64,000 nt of DNA from an uncultured Pseudodesulfovibrio sp. (GCF_963662885.1 NZ_OY760059.1:62001-126000); one strand, 5' to 3'; counted from the stretch's first letter, positions 45,310 to 56,197 are shown. Notes: a model not told the origin generated them from the sequence alone. A program made the numbers and translations.

Positions 45310-46779
45310 TTACAGCTCCAGATTGGTGAACGGGCGGCGCTTCTTCTTTTTCTTTTTTTGCGGCGGGTCGGGCAGTGCGTCGAGATTGAGGCCCTGCTCC
45401 TGTGGCGGGTGATGGCGGCGCGCGGACTCGGGCTGGGACTTGGCCAGCCGCCGGGCCTGGGCCAGTTTGGTCTGGGCCAGATCGTTTTCCGGGTCCAGGG
45501 TGAGGACGTGTTCGAAGAACGGGATCGCGTCATCGGTGTAGCGCAGGTCAAGATAGAGGGAGCCGATGTTCAGGGCCGCGCCCACACTGCCGGAATAGAA
45601 ATTCGGGTCGATCTTGAGCGCCTTTTCAAAACACTCCAGGGCGGTCATGCGCTCGTTGCCCTCCCAGTGGGCCAACCCCATGTTGTAGTGGATGACCGCG
45701 TCCTCCGGGGTGATGTTCAAAGCCCGCTTGTAGACCTCCACGGCTTCGGCCCAGCGGCCCTCGCCGCGCAGGATGATCCCAAGACGATTGAAATGAACAA
45801 GGTCGTCGCGCCCGAGCACGCGCTTGGTGTCGATGACCCGGTTCAGGTATTTGACCGCCAGGTCCGGGGCCACACCGGACACTGCGTCCACGATGCGCTC
45901 GGTCAGGTCGCCAACCATGGAGCGGGTCTCACGCTCGGCGGCGCGGACGCTCTGGTCCAGGTAGCGCTCGGCCTGTTCGTGCTCTCCCTGACGCAGGTGC
46001 TGCTCGGCAATGTCGATCTTGCGGTCCGGGTTGAGCGGCGAGATGGCGTCCAGTTCCTTGAGGTAGGCCAGGGCGCGCTCGTCCTCCATGTCCCGAAAGG
46101 CCTCGGCCAGCCGAATGAGCGGAGCCATGAAAATGGGATTGGCCTCGTGAGCGGCCATGTAGGACTGGACCGCCGAGTCCACCCGCCCGACGCCCATGAG
46201 CGCATCGCCGCGCATGGCCAGCCCCCGCGCGGAATCCGGTCGGATCATCAGGATGCGGTCCGAGGCGGTCAGGGCGGCCGTGTAGTTGCGGGCCTGCAAA
46301 AGATTGGCGCAGTGTTCCATCTGGCGGCGCAGCTCCATGGGCGGCGAGATGGCCGCGGCGAGTTCCTCGATGACCTTGTTGGCCGAGGCGGGTTTGACCA
46401 GCACGCGGGACACGCCCAGTTCGAAGAAATAGGCCACGGTCTCCTGGGTGGCTTCCCAGGTGAGCACGATCATGCGCGCCTCCGGGCATTCGCGCGACAG
46501 CCGGATGATGAAATCCGTAGACGGCCGGCTTTCGATCATGCGTTCGATGAAGACCACGAAGGGGATGTCCTGCTCGCGCAGTTCCACGCACTTGTCCACG
46601 GCAGCATCCAGGGAGGTGAACGGCAGCAACGCGTCGCCGCGCAGGCCGATGACCCGCGAGACCATGTTGCGCAGGGCGCGGGTAAACCCGTAATCGTCTG
46701 AAACGTAGACGATGACGCCTCCGTTCTTTTCGATAAAATGGCGGACTATGCTGTCGGCGGATTCGGGCGGCATGCGCAT
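45310..46779 (-). CDS. Pseudo-receiver plus TPR protein, paralogue 1
   Basis: A 489-residue soluble protein. Residues ~18-145 have a response-regulator-like pattern. There is an acidic start VIVYVSDDY, Lys129-Pro in SRVLVKPAS, but Glu79 (VVFIERMIES) where the phosphorylated Asp should be. The remainder is TPR repeats (for example IHYNMGLAHWEGNERMTALECFEKALKIDPN), ending in a Lys/Arg-rich tail (QKKKKKKRRPF). It shares this layout with the protein encoded at 46,926. The ATG at 46,779 has AAAGGGG in front. The role is probably protein-protein signalling, and phosphorylation is doubtful. Confidence 0.8.
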   Translation of the reverse strand: MRMPPESADSIVRHFIEKNGGVIVYVSDDYGFTRALRNMVSRVIGLRGDALLPFTSLDAAVDKCVELREQDIPFVVFIERMIESRPSTDFIIRLSRECPEARMIVLTWEATQETVAYFFELGVSRVLVKPASANKVIEELAAAISPPMELRRQMEHCANLLQARNYTAALTASDRILMIRPDSARGLAMRGDALMGVGRVDSAVQSYMAAHEANPIFMAPLIRLAEAFRDMEDERALAYLKELDAISPLNPDRKIDIAEQHLRQGEHEQAERYLDQSVRAAERETRSMVGDLTERIVDAVSGVAPDLAVKYLNRVIDTKRVLGRDDLVHFNRLGIILRGEGRWAEAVEVYKRALNITPEDAVIHYNMGLAHWEGNERMTALECFEKALKIDPNFYSGSVGAALNIGSLYLDLRYTDDAIPFFEHVLTLDPENDLAQTKLAQARRLAKSQPESARRHHPPQEQGLNLDALPDPPQKKKKKKRRPFTNLEL

Positions 46780-46864
46780 CCCCTTTGGCTCCCGGTGGCG
46801 AAGCGGCGATCCGCTCCATATATCCAACAGTACGTGATGGGGGGGAAACGGGTCAACCCGGCGC

Positions 46865-46898
46865 AAAAAAGGGACCGAACGGATATACCGCCGGTCCC
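46865..46898 (-). terminator. Intrinsic terminator between the two pseudo-receiver/TPR genes
   Basis: On the minus strand GGGACCG and CGGTCCC arms are followed by six T, 28 bases after the stop of the upstream paralogue. The two genes are therefore probably transcribed separately. Confidence 0.72.
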
Positions 46899-46925
46899 TG
46901 TCTCGGGGAAAGCTCCCAAAAGGTG

Positions 46926-48260
46926 TCAGTTCACGTTGTCCTTGAGCGCGGCGAGCTTGCGGGCGGCCAATTGGTTGCCCGGGTTCAGGGCCAGCGCGTT
47001 CTCGAAACAGGGAATGGCGTGTTCATACTCTCTCAAATCGGCGAACAACCCGCCGAGATTCATGGAGACCGTTTCACTAGCCTTATAGAAATCGGGGTTG
47101 TGTTCCAAGGCCTTCAAAAAGCATTGTCCCGCCCGGCGTTTGTCCCCGCCATCGTAGTAGGCCATGCCCATGTTGTAGTACAGCCCCTCGTCCTCCGGGG
47201 AAATACGCAGGGCGGCCGCGTAATTGTCGATGGCCTCGCGCCATTTGCCCTGGCCGCGCAGGGCGATGCCGAGCTTGTTGAACAGAGAGATATCGTCCTT
47301 GTCCAGATGGCTGCCCTTGGCTTCCAGAATCTTGGTCAGGTACTTTTCGGACATGCCAGGGTCCGCGGCCACGGCCTCGGAAATGGATTCCGCCACCGCG
47401 CTGATCATGCCCATGGCTTCGCGTGTCACGGTCTCAATGGCCTGATCGAAGTAGGCCTCGGCCTTTTCCATCTCCATGCGCTTGGCGTGGACCTTGCCGA
47501 TTTCGGTCTTGCGCTGGGCGTTGAGCGGGCTGAGACGATCGAGCTTCTTCATGTATCTGAGCATCTCGTTCTCATCCACGCCGCGATACGCCTCGACCAG
47601 CTTCTTGATGGGTTCCAGGTAGATCTTGGAACTCTCATGGGCCCGGTGGTAGCTCTCCAACGCCTTGTCCAGTTCGTTCTGGGCCAAGTGAACGTCACCC
47701 TTGAGCATCAGCCCGGCAGGACTCTCCGGCTTGAGGGACAGAACCTTCTGGGCGATTTTCATGGCTTCCATCAATTTGCCGGCTGCCAGGCTCCGCTTGC
47801 CCAGATGCATGTACTCGCTGAGCTTGCCCTGGGGTTTGACGGTAAAGGCCAGCTTCTCGATGATGTTGTTCATGGATGCGGGCTTGGAGATGACATTGGC
47901 CACGCCGATCTCATAAAAGAAGGCGATGTTCTCGCGCTTGGTCTCGCCCACCAGAACGATGATCTTCAGTTCGGGCAGCAGCCGCTTGAGGGTCAGGATC
48001 GTGTCCGTGCTGGTATTGCCGCCGATCATGCGCTCGATGAAGACGATGAACTCCTGCCCGGCCTTGTTCATGGCCTGGACCCTCTTCAACCCGGAGTGCA
48101 CGGTCTCGGCCGCTGCCAGACAGTCCCGTTTGGTCCCGATGACCTTGAAAATGGTGGAGGAAAGCATCCGCTTGAAGAGCGGATCCTCACTGATCAATAT
48201 GATGGAACCATTCGCCTTTTCGAAATAATCGTAAACGATGGAATCGTATTTACCGGCCAT
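46926..48260 (-). CDS. Pseudo-receiver plus TPR protein, paralogue 2
   Basis: A 444-residue paralogue of the preceding protein. The receiver-like domain has ILISEDPLFKRM, Glu76 at the phospho-acceptor position (IVFIERMIGG) and Lys126-Pro (NVISKPASM), followed by TPRs to the C-terminus (LYYNMGMAYYDGGDKRRAGQCFLKALEHNPD). It lacks the Lys-rich tail of paralogue 1. AGGGGAGAAT precedes the ATG at 48,260; upstream open codons are shadow. Both copies share the Asp-to-Glu change, so it predates the duplication. Confidence 0.8.
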   Translation of the reverse strand: MAGKYDSIVYDYFEKANGSIILISEDPLFKRMLSSTIFKVIGTKRDCLAAAETVHSGLKRVQAMNKAGQEFIVFIERMIGGNTSTDTILTLKRLLPELKIIVLVGETKRENIAFFYEIGVANVISKPASMNNIIEKLAFTVKPQGKLSEYMHLGKRSLAAGKLMEAMKIAQKVLSLKPESPAGLMLKGDVHLAQNELDKALESYHRAHESSKIYLEPIKKLVEAYRGVDENEMLRYMKKLDRLSPLNAQRKTEIGKVHAKRMEMEKAEAYFDQAIETVTREAMGMISAVAESISEAVAADPGMSEKYLTKILEAKGSHLDKDDISLFNKLGIALRGQGKWREAIDNYAAALRISPEDEGLYYNMGMAYYDGGDKRRAGQCFLKALEHNPDFYKASETVSMNLGGLFADLREYEHAIPCFENALALNPGNQLAARKLAALKDNVN

Positions 48261-48385
48261 ATTCTCCCCTGGTCGCGCCGGGCGACAATGATCTGTACGC
48301 ATCCGGTTACCGCCGATGCGCAAGAGGGAACATGGCACGACCCAATATAAATTGGAATGATTATTCCCGGGGGGCGCCGGAGGGG

Positions 48386-49138
48386 TCAGAGCTCGCGCAC
48401 GTCACCCGGTTCGGGCACGAAGGCGTTGACCTCGGGGCGGGTGTCCACGGCCATGCGGATCATGTCCATCATGGTGTGGCGGATGGTCCGCTTCATGTGC
48501 ACCAGGGCGCACGCCTTGGCGCCGGATTTGCGGGCCATGTCCAGCGAGGTGCCCACGTCGCCGTGGCCCGTGGTGATCTCGTCCAGGGTGAACGCCTCGT
48601 GGACCACGAGGTCGCAGTCCTCGGCCAGATCCACGGTAGCGTCCGTGGGCTTGCCGTCGCCCGAGTAGTACAGGGATTTCCCCCCGGCATCCAACCGGAT
48701 GGCCAGGCAGGGCATGGAGTGGTCGTTGAGCGCGAAACGGAAACGGAAGCCGCTGTGCTTGAAGTCCTCGCCCGGCACGCACTCGATGAAGAATATCTCG
48801 AACCCGGCCTTGGCCATGGCGTTGGAGTAGGCCAGCTCCATGAGGCGTTGGACCCGTGACTCGATGCCGCTCGGCCCGAGGATGGTCAGCCGCTTGGTGC
48901 GCCCCTCCTGCATGGAGCGGACGATCAGGGCCGGAAGGCCGAAATAGTGATCCGCATGAAAGTGTGAAACGAATACCGCGTCCAGCTCGATGGGGTTTTC
49001 AGCGTAATCCCACAACCGGCAGGATACGTTGAAACCGCAATCCAGCAGGATGGACGAGCCGTCGGATTCCACCAACAGGGACGTGTTCGGCAGACGTTCG
49101 TCAAAGGCTTCCCCCACCCCGACAAAAGTGACGCGCAT
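48386..49138 (-). CDS. RNase Z/ElaC-like metallo-beta-lactamase-fold hydrolase
   Basis: A 250-residue protein starting MRVTFVGVGEAFDERLPNTS. The zinc motif SHFHADHYFG, a middle His-Ser segment (NDHSMPCLAI), YSGDGKP with the bridging Asp, and a late Met-His (ALVHMK) follow. The layout matches RNase Z and related MBL-fold phosphodiesterases. It is somewhat short of canonical RNase Z and lacks an obvious exosite, so tRNA 3' processing is likely but not certain. CTGGAG precedes the ATG at 49,138. Confidence 0.82.
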   Translation of the reverse strand: MRVTFVGVGEAFDERLPNTSLLVESDGSSILLDCGFNVSCRLWDYAENPIELDAVFVSHFHADHYFGLPALIVRSMQEGRTKRLTILGPSGIESRVQRLMELAYSNAMAKAGFEIFFIECVPGEDFKHSGFRFRFALNDHSMPCLAIRLDAGGKSLYYSGDGKPTDATVDLAEDCDLVVHEAFTLDEITTGHGDVGTSLDMARKSGAKACALVHMKRTIRHTMMDMIRMAVDTRPEVNAFVPEPGDVREL

Positions 49139-49215
49139 TGGCTGCTCCAGAGTCTGATGTTCCCGCAAGAGGAGATTATTTAACAGAAACGGCGCGCGAG
49201 TGGAAGACTACGGGA

Positions 49216-49467
49216 TCAATCGTCGTCACGATTGCGTATGTCCTCACGCCATGAGTTGAGCGGAGCGTAGCAGCCCTGCCCGGCATGCTGGGAACGTTTG
49301 ACCTGCTCGGCGGTCTCGGGATTGAGCATCAAACCACACATGTACCGCCCCGCCTCCTCGTCCCAGAAAATGTCTGGGCAGCGGCGCATATAGCCATATC
49401 TTCTATGGGATTCCATACAGGGGTCCTGCAGGCAGCACCACCCGCAGCCAACGCACGGTTTGGACAT
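49216..49467 (-). CDS. Small cysteine-cluster protein
   Basis: An 83-residue protein starting MSKPCVGCGWCCLQDPCMES, with further Cys in RRCPDIFW, YMCGLML and GQGCYAP. The CxxCxxCC cluster resembles the start of YkgJ-type metal-binding (Fe-S or zinc) proteins. No partner gene is apparent. Confidence 0.65.
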   Translation of the reverse strand: MSKPCVGCGWCCLQDPCMESHRRYGYMRRCPDIFWDEEAGRYMCGLMLNPETAEQVKRSQHAGQGCYAPLNSWREDIRNRDDD

Positions 49468-49599
49468 TATCTCGTTCTCCCGGTCAAGTTGCCCCAGCGA
49501 TACCGTCCTCTTTCGCGAAAAGCAAGAATACCCATCTTGACAGACCGTTCACTCGTATTCATAAACAGATCTGCGCCGAACTATGTCAAAAAAAGCACA

Positions 49600-49971
49600 A
49601 TGAACTATACCGCCTGCATACAACCCATGAAGACCTACCTCAAGGTGACGGTCAACGGGACCATGGAATCCTTCGAAGATATGGCCGACTTCGCCGACCT
49701 GCTGCGCAAACTCAGTGAGGAATACGACCTTAACTGGGCGTTGCTTGATCAACGCAAGCTGCGCAGGAATCTCGATGTCCTGGACATATATACCCTCGCC
49801 GAGGACGACATCACCGCCAAGGCTGCCGCCCGAGGTGTGCGTGTGGCCTGTCTGCCCAGCCCCGAGGACAGGGAGTTCGCCGAAAGCATGGAGACCATCC
49901 TGCATAACCGGTCCGTCAGCTACCGGGTCTTCTCCGACCCGAATGATGCCGTGGCCTGGCTGACCCGCTGA
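49600..49971 (+). CDS. Small STAS/SpoIIAA-like hypothetical protein
   Basis: A 123-residue soluble alpha/beta protein (KTYLKVTVNGTMESFEDMADFADLL..., then NWALLDQRKL and a C-terminal VFSDPNDAVAWL). The final segment is typical of SpoIIAA-like STAS proteins, where a helix follows a DxxxAxxWL motif. That assignment is tentative. No clear ribosome-binding site precedes the ATG at 49,600; a second in-frame ATG lies nine codons on. Confidence 0.6.
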   Translation: MNYTACIQPMKTYLKVTVNGTMESFEDMADFADLLRKLSEEYDLNWALLDQRKLRRNLDVLDIYTLAEDDITAKAAARGVRVACLPSPEDREFAESMETILHNRSVSYRVFSDPNDAVAWLTR

Positions 49972-50059
49972 GCCCCCTTTCAGACATCCATACGCAAAAA
50001 GAATTGGACCATACCCGCCCTCCGCGTATACCCCTCAAGAAAAATACGAGGATTCTCCT

Positions 50060-50911
50060 ATGAACATATTCACCGACTCCGTGCCTTTCTTCAAGATGCA
50101 GGGCTGCGGCAACGACTTCGTGGTCATCGACAACCGTGAACTCGCCGTTCCCGAAAGCGCCATGGCCGACTGGGCCAAGGCCGTGTGCGCCCGCGCCTTC
50201 GGCGTCTACGCCGACGGCCTGTTCTTCCTCGAAAACGCCGACGATCCGGCACTGGCCTATCGCTGGCATTTCTACAATTCCGACGGCTCCCGGGCCGAGA
50301 TGTGCGGCAACGCCTCGCGCTGCGCGGCCAAGCTCTCCCACGCCATCGGCCTGGCTCCTGCCGAACACGCCTTCGGCACCGACGCCGGCCCCATCAAGGC
50401 CAAAGTGCTCCTGGACGGCCCCGACGCCGGGCGCGTCAAGGTCCAGCTGACCCCGCCGCTCAAGACCGAGACCGACATCACCCTGGACGTCGACGGCCAG
50501 CCGCTGACCGTGCACTTCACCGACACCGGCGTGCCCCATACCGTGGTCTTCGTGGACGACGTCAAGGCCGTGGACATCATGGATCTCGGCCCCAAGATCC
50601 GTTACCACGAGCACTTCGCCCCCGCCGGGACCAACGTCAACTTCGCCCAGGTCATCGATGCAAACACCATGCTCCTGCGCACCTATGAGCGCGGCGTGGA
50701 AGCCGAGACATACGCCTGCGGCACCGGCGCCGCCGCCACCCAGCTTCTGGCCCACACCCTCGGCCTGACCGGTGACTACGCCAACCTGACCACTACCGGC
50801 AACGAGGTCCTGACCGTGTTCCTCGAAAACGGTACCGTCTTCCTCCAGGGCGCCGCCGAACTCACCTTCCAGGGCGAACTCTACCTCAAGCCCCTCGGCC
50901 TGAGCCTGTAG
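50060..50911 (+). CDS. dapF: Diaminopimelate epimerase
   Basis: A 283-residue enzyme with both active-site cysteines of the two-base racemase mechanism: Cys82 (EMCGNASRCA) and Cys220 (ACGTGAAA). The start motif KMQGCGNDFVVID is also present. It converts LL- to meso-diaminopimelate for lysine and peptidoglycan. GGATTCTCCT precedes the ATG. A strong terminator and then a repeat element follow. Confidence 0.96.
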   Translation: MNIFTDSVPFFKMQGCGNDFVVIDNRELAVPESAMADWAKAVCARAFGVYADGLFFLENADDPALAYRWHFYNSDGSRAEMCGNASRCAAKLSHAIGLAPAEHAFGTDAGPIKAKVLLDGPDAGRVKVQLTPPLKTETDITLDVDGQPLTVHFTDTGVPHTVVFVDDVKAVDIMDLGPKIRYHEHFAPAGTNVNFAQVIDANTMLLRTYERGVEAETYACGTGAAATQLLAHTLGLTGDYANLTTTGNEVLTVFLENGTVFLQGAAELTFQGELYLKPLGLSL

Positions 50912-50930
50912 CCCGCGCCAGAGACAAATG

Positions 50931-50967
50931 AAAGCGGCCGCTCCTCTTGGAGCGGCCGCTTTTTTTG
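50931..50967 (+). terminator. Intrinsic terminator after dapF
   Basis: Perfect stem AAAGCGGCCGCTCC with its complement, TCTT loop and seven T; 20 bases after the dapF stop. Confidence 0.93.
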
Positions 50968-50979
50968 CCTCCGGCGGCC

Positions 50980-51084
50980 GGGGGAAGGGGAAAGGGAAAC
51001 CCTCTGAAAAGGGCTTTCCCTCTCCCCTTCCCCCGGACCCCCATCCCCTCTCCCTTCCTAAACTTTTTAGTGTTGCTTCGCGGG
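50980..51084 (+). repeat. 3'-end repeat, family T, copy 2
   Basis: A ~20-bp purine/pyrimidine hairpin (50,980-50,999 with 51,014-51,034, one mismatch) is followed by the family tail CCGGACCCCCATCCCC...CCTTCC-TAAACTTTTTAGTG and TTGCTTCGCGGGG. It lies just after the dapF terminator and in the same direction as dapF. Confidence 0.68.
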
Positions 51085-51169
51085 GAGATAGATACGGTGA
51101 GGGTCCTGTGTACTGACGATGCCGCACAGAGCAAGGCACCTCGGCAGTCAGTTTAGCCAACAGTCGCAC

Positions 51170-51243
51170 GCGCGGATGCGCCTACAAAAAGTTTGGAAGG
51201 GGGGTCCAGGGGGGAAACTTTTCCCAAAAGTTCCCCCCCCTGG
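51170..51243 (-). repeat. 3'-end repeat, family T, copy 3 (downstream of katA)
   Basis: Read on the minus strand: hairpin of CCAGG-G-run-AACTTTT type (51,206-51,243), then GGACCCCCCTTCCAAACTTT, then a small GCGC-GGAT-GCGC hairpin. It starts 74 bases after the katA stop and probably ends that transcript. The interval 50,968-51,316 holds no gene. Confidence 0.65.
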
Positions 51244-51316
51244 CCGATCGCTGCTGTCCTCATCCGTTAGGCTCGAAGACTCGCCAACGGCTGGAGGCCC
51301 AGAGGCATTCTTCGTC

Positions 51317-52831
51317 TTACTTGACCTGTGTCGCGGCCACTCGTTCTTCCTGGGTCATGGCGGCCAGCCGTTTGACTTCGGCCATGTCGAGTCCGAGGCC
51401 CTGGGCCACGCGGGTGCCGTAGTCCTCGTGGGTCAGGTAGAACAGGGCGCATTGCCTGAGCTGAATGGGCTCGGGCACGGTTTCCATGTTGCCCACGATA
51501 TTGCTGACGAGGTTGGCCCGGTCCTCGTCGTTCATGACCACGGAATAGAGGGTACCGGGCTGTACGAAGTCGCTGTTGGGGTGGGTGAACTCGTGCCGCT
51601 GGCCAACGCCTTCCAGAGGGATGTCCGGCTCGTTCGAGACATTGTCCGGAGCTGGGCCGTTGAAGGAGTTGGGCCAATAGTTGGGTCCTGACCCGCCGTT
51701 TGCGTCCGTGCGCATGTTGCCGTCACGCTGGTAGTTGTTCTCGGGCGCGTTTTTGGCCTGGTTGACCGGAATGAGATGGTAATTGGGTCCCAGCCGGTGC
51801 AGATGGGTGTCGTGATAGGAGAAGAGCCTGCCCTGCAGCATCTTGTCGGGCGACACGCCGATGCCCGGTACCAGATTGCTCGGGTTGAACGCGGCCTGTT
51901 CCACTTCGGCGAAGTAGTTTTCCGGGTTGCGGTTGAGCACAAGCTTGCCCACGGTGATGGGCGGCACCTCGCTGTGCGGCCAGACCTTGGTGATGTCGAA
52001 GATGTCCCACTTGAAGTCCTTGGCCCGTTCCGGGGTGAGAATCTGCATCTCAAGGGTCCAGGACGGGTAATCCCCGGCCTCGATGGCATTGAACAGGTCA
52101 CGGGTGGCGTGGTCCGGGTCCTTGCCGCGCATGGCGTCGGACTCCGGCCCGGTCAGGTTCTTGATCCCCTGGTCGGTCTTGAAGTGGTATTGGACCCAGA
52201 AGTAGTCGCCCTTTTCGTTGTACCATTTGTACGTATGGCTGGAGTAGCCGTTCATGTGCCGATAGGTGGCCGGAGTACCCCGGTCGGAAAACAGGACGGT
52301 CACCTGATGCATGGATTCCGGTGTGAGAGACCAGAAATCCCAGGCCATGGTCGGGCTTTTGAGATTGGTCAGGGGATCCCGTTTCTGGGTGTGAATGAAA
52401 TCCGGGAACTTGAGCGGATCACGGATGAAGAAGACCGGGGTGTTGTTGCCGGTCATGTCGTAGTTGCCCTCTTCGGTATAGAACTTGAGGGCGAAACCGC
52501 GCGGGTCGCGTTCGCAATCGGCGCTGCCCTTTTCGCCGCCCACGGTGGAAAACCGGGCGAAGACATCGGTCTTTTTGCCCACCTTGGAAAGGAAGGCGGC
52601 CTTGGTGTACTTGGTCACGTCCGCCGTGACCTCGAAGTAGCCGTAGGCTCCCGCGCCCTTGGCATGCACTACACGTTCGGGAATACGTTCACGGTCGAAA
52701 TGGGCCAGTTTTTCAAGCAGATGCACGTCCTGCATCAACGCCGGGCCACGCGCCCCGGCGGTTACGGTATTGAGATCGTTGCCAACGGGGCAACCAAAGG
52801 CACTCGTCAGTTTTTTCGTGTCTTTTGACAT
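51317..52831 (-). CDS. katA: Monofunctional haem catalase (small-subunit clade)
   Basis: A 504-residue catalase. His56 (RVVHAKGAGAYGYFE) and Asn129 (MTGNNTPVFF) are the distal-pocket residues, and Tyr339 (RLFSYHDTHLHRLG) is the proximal haem ligand. Length and the absence of a flavodoxin-like tail place it in the small-subunit clade. It decomposes hydrogen peroxide. CAGGAGACAACC precedes the ATG at 52,831; upstream open codons are rejected. It is divergent from a TetR gene across a 320-bp spacer. I see no clear PerR or Fur box there. Confidence 0.96.
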   Translation of the reverse strand: MSKDTKKLTSAFGCPVGNDLNTVTAGARGPALMQDVHLLEKLAHFDRERIPERVVHAKGAGAYGYFEVTADVTKYTKAAFLSKVGKKTDVFARFSTVGGEKGSADCERDPRGFALKFYTEEGNYDMTGNNTPVFFIRDPLKFPDFIHTQKRDPLTNLKSPTMAWDFWSLTPESMHQVTVLFSDRGTPATYRHMNGYSSHTYKWYNEKGDYFWVQYHFKTDQGIKNLTGPESDAMRGKDPDHATRDLFNAIEAGDYPSWTLEMQILTPERAKDFKWDIFDITKVWPHSEVPPITVGKLVLNRNPENYFAEVEQAAFNPSNLVPGIGVSPDKMLQGRLFSYHDTHLHRLGPNYHLIPVNQAKNAPENNYQRDGNMRTDANGGSGPNYWPNSFNGPAPDNVSNEPDIPLEGVGQRHEFTHPNSDFVQPGTLYSVVMNDEDRANLVSNIVGNMETVPEPIQLRQCALFYLTHEDYGTRVAQGLGLDMAEVKRLAAMTQEERVAATQVK

Positions 52832-53083
52832 GGTTGTCTCCTGTATTTGCTGTATGTTCGAACAAAACCCACCCTGCATGTCCGCAGAGTATCGTGCCCA
52901 ACATAGCACAAGAAAATAGTAATCGATAGCGTATGCCGGGCACTTTTTCCGACAAACGGACCTGCGCCCTCCAACCGGCTCTCATGGCAGGATATTTCCC
53001 TGGCAACATGCCTCCTGGCCGCCCCTGCTCCTCCTGTCTGGCGCAGGCCATCTCCTCGCCTGATGGACTTGACGACGCACAAA

Positions 53084-53128
53084 AGTGAATATACTGTTCA
53101 CTTCTCAAAAGCGAATTACTGATTCACT
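53084..53128. promoter_or_regulatory. Tandem palindromic operator upstream of the TetR gene
   Basis: Two similar sites, AGTGAA-TATACTG-TTCACT (53,084-53,102) and AGCGAA-TTACTGA-TTCACT (53,110-53,128), each with 6-bp arms and 7-bp centre, have centres 26 bp apart. They lie just before the TetR ribosome-binding site (AAAGGAG). The remaining katA-TetR spacer (52,832-53,083) shows nothing else I can name. Confidence 0.68.
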
Positions 53129-53151
53129 TTTACAGGAAAGGAGCAAGGCCG

Positions 53152-53778
53152 ATGGCCCAGGTTCTCAAGGAGAGCGTTCGGATACGGATATCGGCCGCCG
53201 CCGAAGCGCGGTTCGCCGAACAGGGGTTCGACAGCGCGACCATAGACGCGATCGCCCGGGACGCGGGTGTGGCGGCGGGCACGGTATACAAGTATTTCCC
53301 CAACAAACAGGCGTTGCTCTACTCGATCGTCACGGAGGAATTCGTGGCCGAGCTGTCAAGACTGACCCGAGAGCGGATCGCCTCCTTTTCCCGGCCCACG
53401 GGCATGGAGCCGGATCAGGATATGGAGGCCGGTAAGTCCGGCGAGCTGCTCGGCTTCCTGGCCCGCAACCGGCTGAAAGCCGTCATCCTTCTTGGATGGG
53501 GGCAATGGACGAAATACGCGGATTTTGTCCCCGACTATATCCGGGACATGGAAACCCGGACCCTGGCCCAGGCGGGCGAACAGTTCCCGCAACTCGAACA
53601 GACCCGGACGTTCCGCTTCATGGTCCGGCGCATCCTGGAGGAGTCGGTCCGGGGAATGGTGACCATCCTCGCGGAATTCGAGAACGAGGGCGACATCCGC
53701 CGGGCGTTCGGCGCGTCAATGCGCTGCCGCATGGCAGGAATCAACGCCCTGGTCGCCTGGGCGCTGGAGGGCGAGTAG
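53152..53778 (+). CDS. TetR-family transcriptional regulator
   Basis: A 208-residue regulator with an N-terminal HTH (~10-55; RFAEQGFDSATIDAIARDAGVAAGTVYKYFPNK) and a helical C-terminal domain. AAAGGAG precedes the ATG. Twin palindromes immediately upstream suggest autorepression. Its ligand is unknown. The next small gene starts two bases after its stop, so the two are cotranscribed. Whether it also controls katA is open. Confidence 0.9.
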   Translation: MAQVLKESVRIRISAAAEARFAEQGFDSATIDAIARDAGVAAGTVYKYFPNKQALLYSIVTEEFVAELSRLTRERIASFSRPTGMEPDQDMEAGKSGELLGFLARNRLKAVILLGWGQWTKYADFVPDYIRDMETRTLAQAGEQFPQLEQTRTFRFMVRRILEESVRGMVTILAEFENEGDIRRAFGASMRCRMAGINALVAWALEGE

Positions 53779-53780
53779 CC

Positions 53781-54104
53781 GTGCACGCCTTCGATATCCT
53801 GGCCGAGGCCAAGATGCGCCAATGGGAAAAGGAGAAGAAGGACGGCGTGACAAAGCCGTCCGCGAACAGGCCCGCCCTGTCCGTGGAGTCCGGCGACTCC
53901 CTTGAAAAACAGCTTTTCGCCGACATAAAACGGCTCATCCGACGGTCCCGCCAGGAGCCCCCGCAGGCCGGCCGGGAGACGCTAAAGGAGGCGGAGCGGG
54001 TGCAGGTCCAGTTGTCGGCCCGGCTGGAAAAGGCCGGGGCCTACCACCTCAGCCGCTACGTGGCCGACCGCATCCGGGCCCTGCGGGAGGGCCAGGACGA
54101 ATAG
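53781..54104 (+). CDS. Small charged hypothetical protein coupled to the TetR gene
   Basis: A 107-residue helical, highly charged protein that begins at GTG two bases after the TetR stop (HAFDILAEAKMRQWEKEKKDG). It ends with LSARLEKAGAYHLSRYVADRIRALREG. I recognise no family. A bidirectional terminator follows. Tight coupling implies a function linked to the regulator or simply shared transcription. Confidence 0.65.
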   Translation: MHAFDILAEAKMRQWEKEKKDGVTKPSANRPALSVESGDSLEKQLFADIKRLIRRSRQEPPQAGRETLKEAERVQVQLSARLEKAGAYHLSRYVADRIRALREGQDE

Positions 54105-54128
54105 TCCGCCCTTCTCCAGGCAAAAAGA

Positions 54129-54153
54129 GGCCCCCGCAGTGCGGGGGCCTTTT
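54129..54153. terminator. Bidirectional intrinsic terminator between the small gene and acs
   Basis: GGCCCCCGC/GCGGGGGCC with an AGT loop; CTTTT on the plus side and a CTCTTTTTG run on the minus side. Confidence 0.88.
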
Positions 54154-54211
54154 CATTACCGGAGTGAGGCTTTCGGAAGAGGTGCGGATGCGCAGCTATC
54201 AGAAACCGACG

Positions 54212-56197
<1,986 letters not shown>

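Noticed and set aside
45358..48350. Long plus-strand frames (447 and 521 codons) opposite the pseudo-receiver/TPR genes
   Set aside because: Shadows of two paralogous minus-strand genes with clear TPR periodicity.
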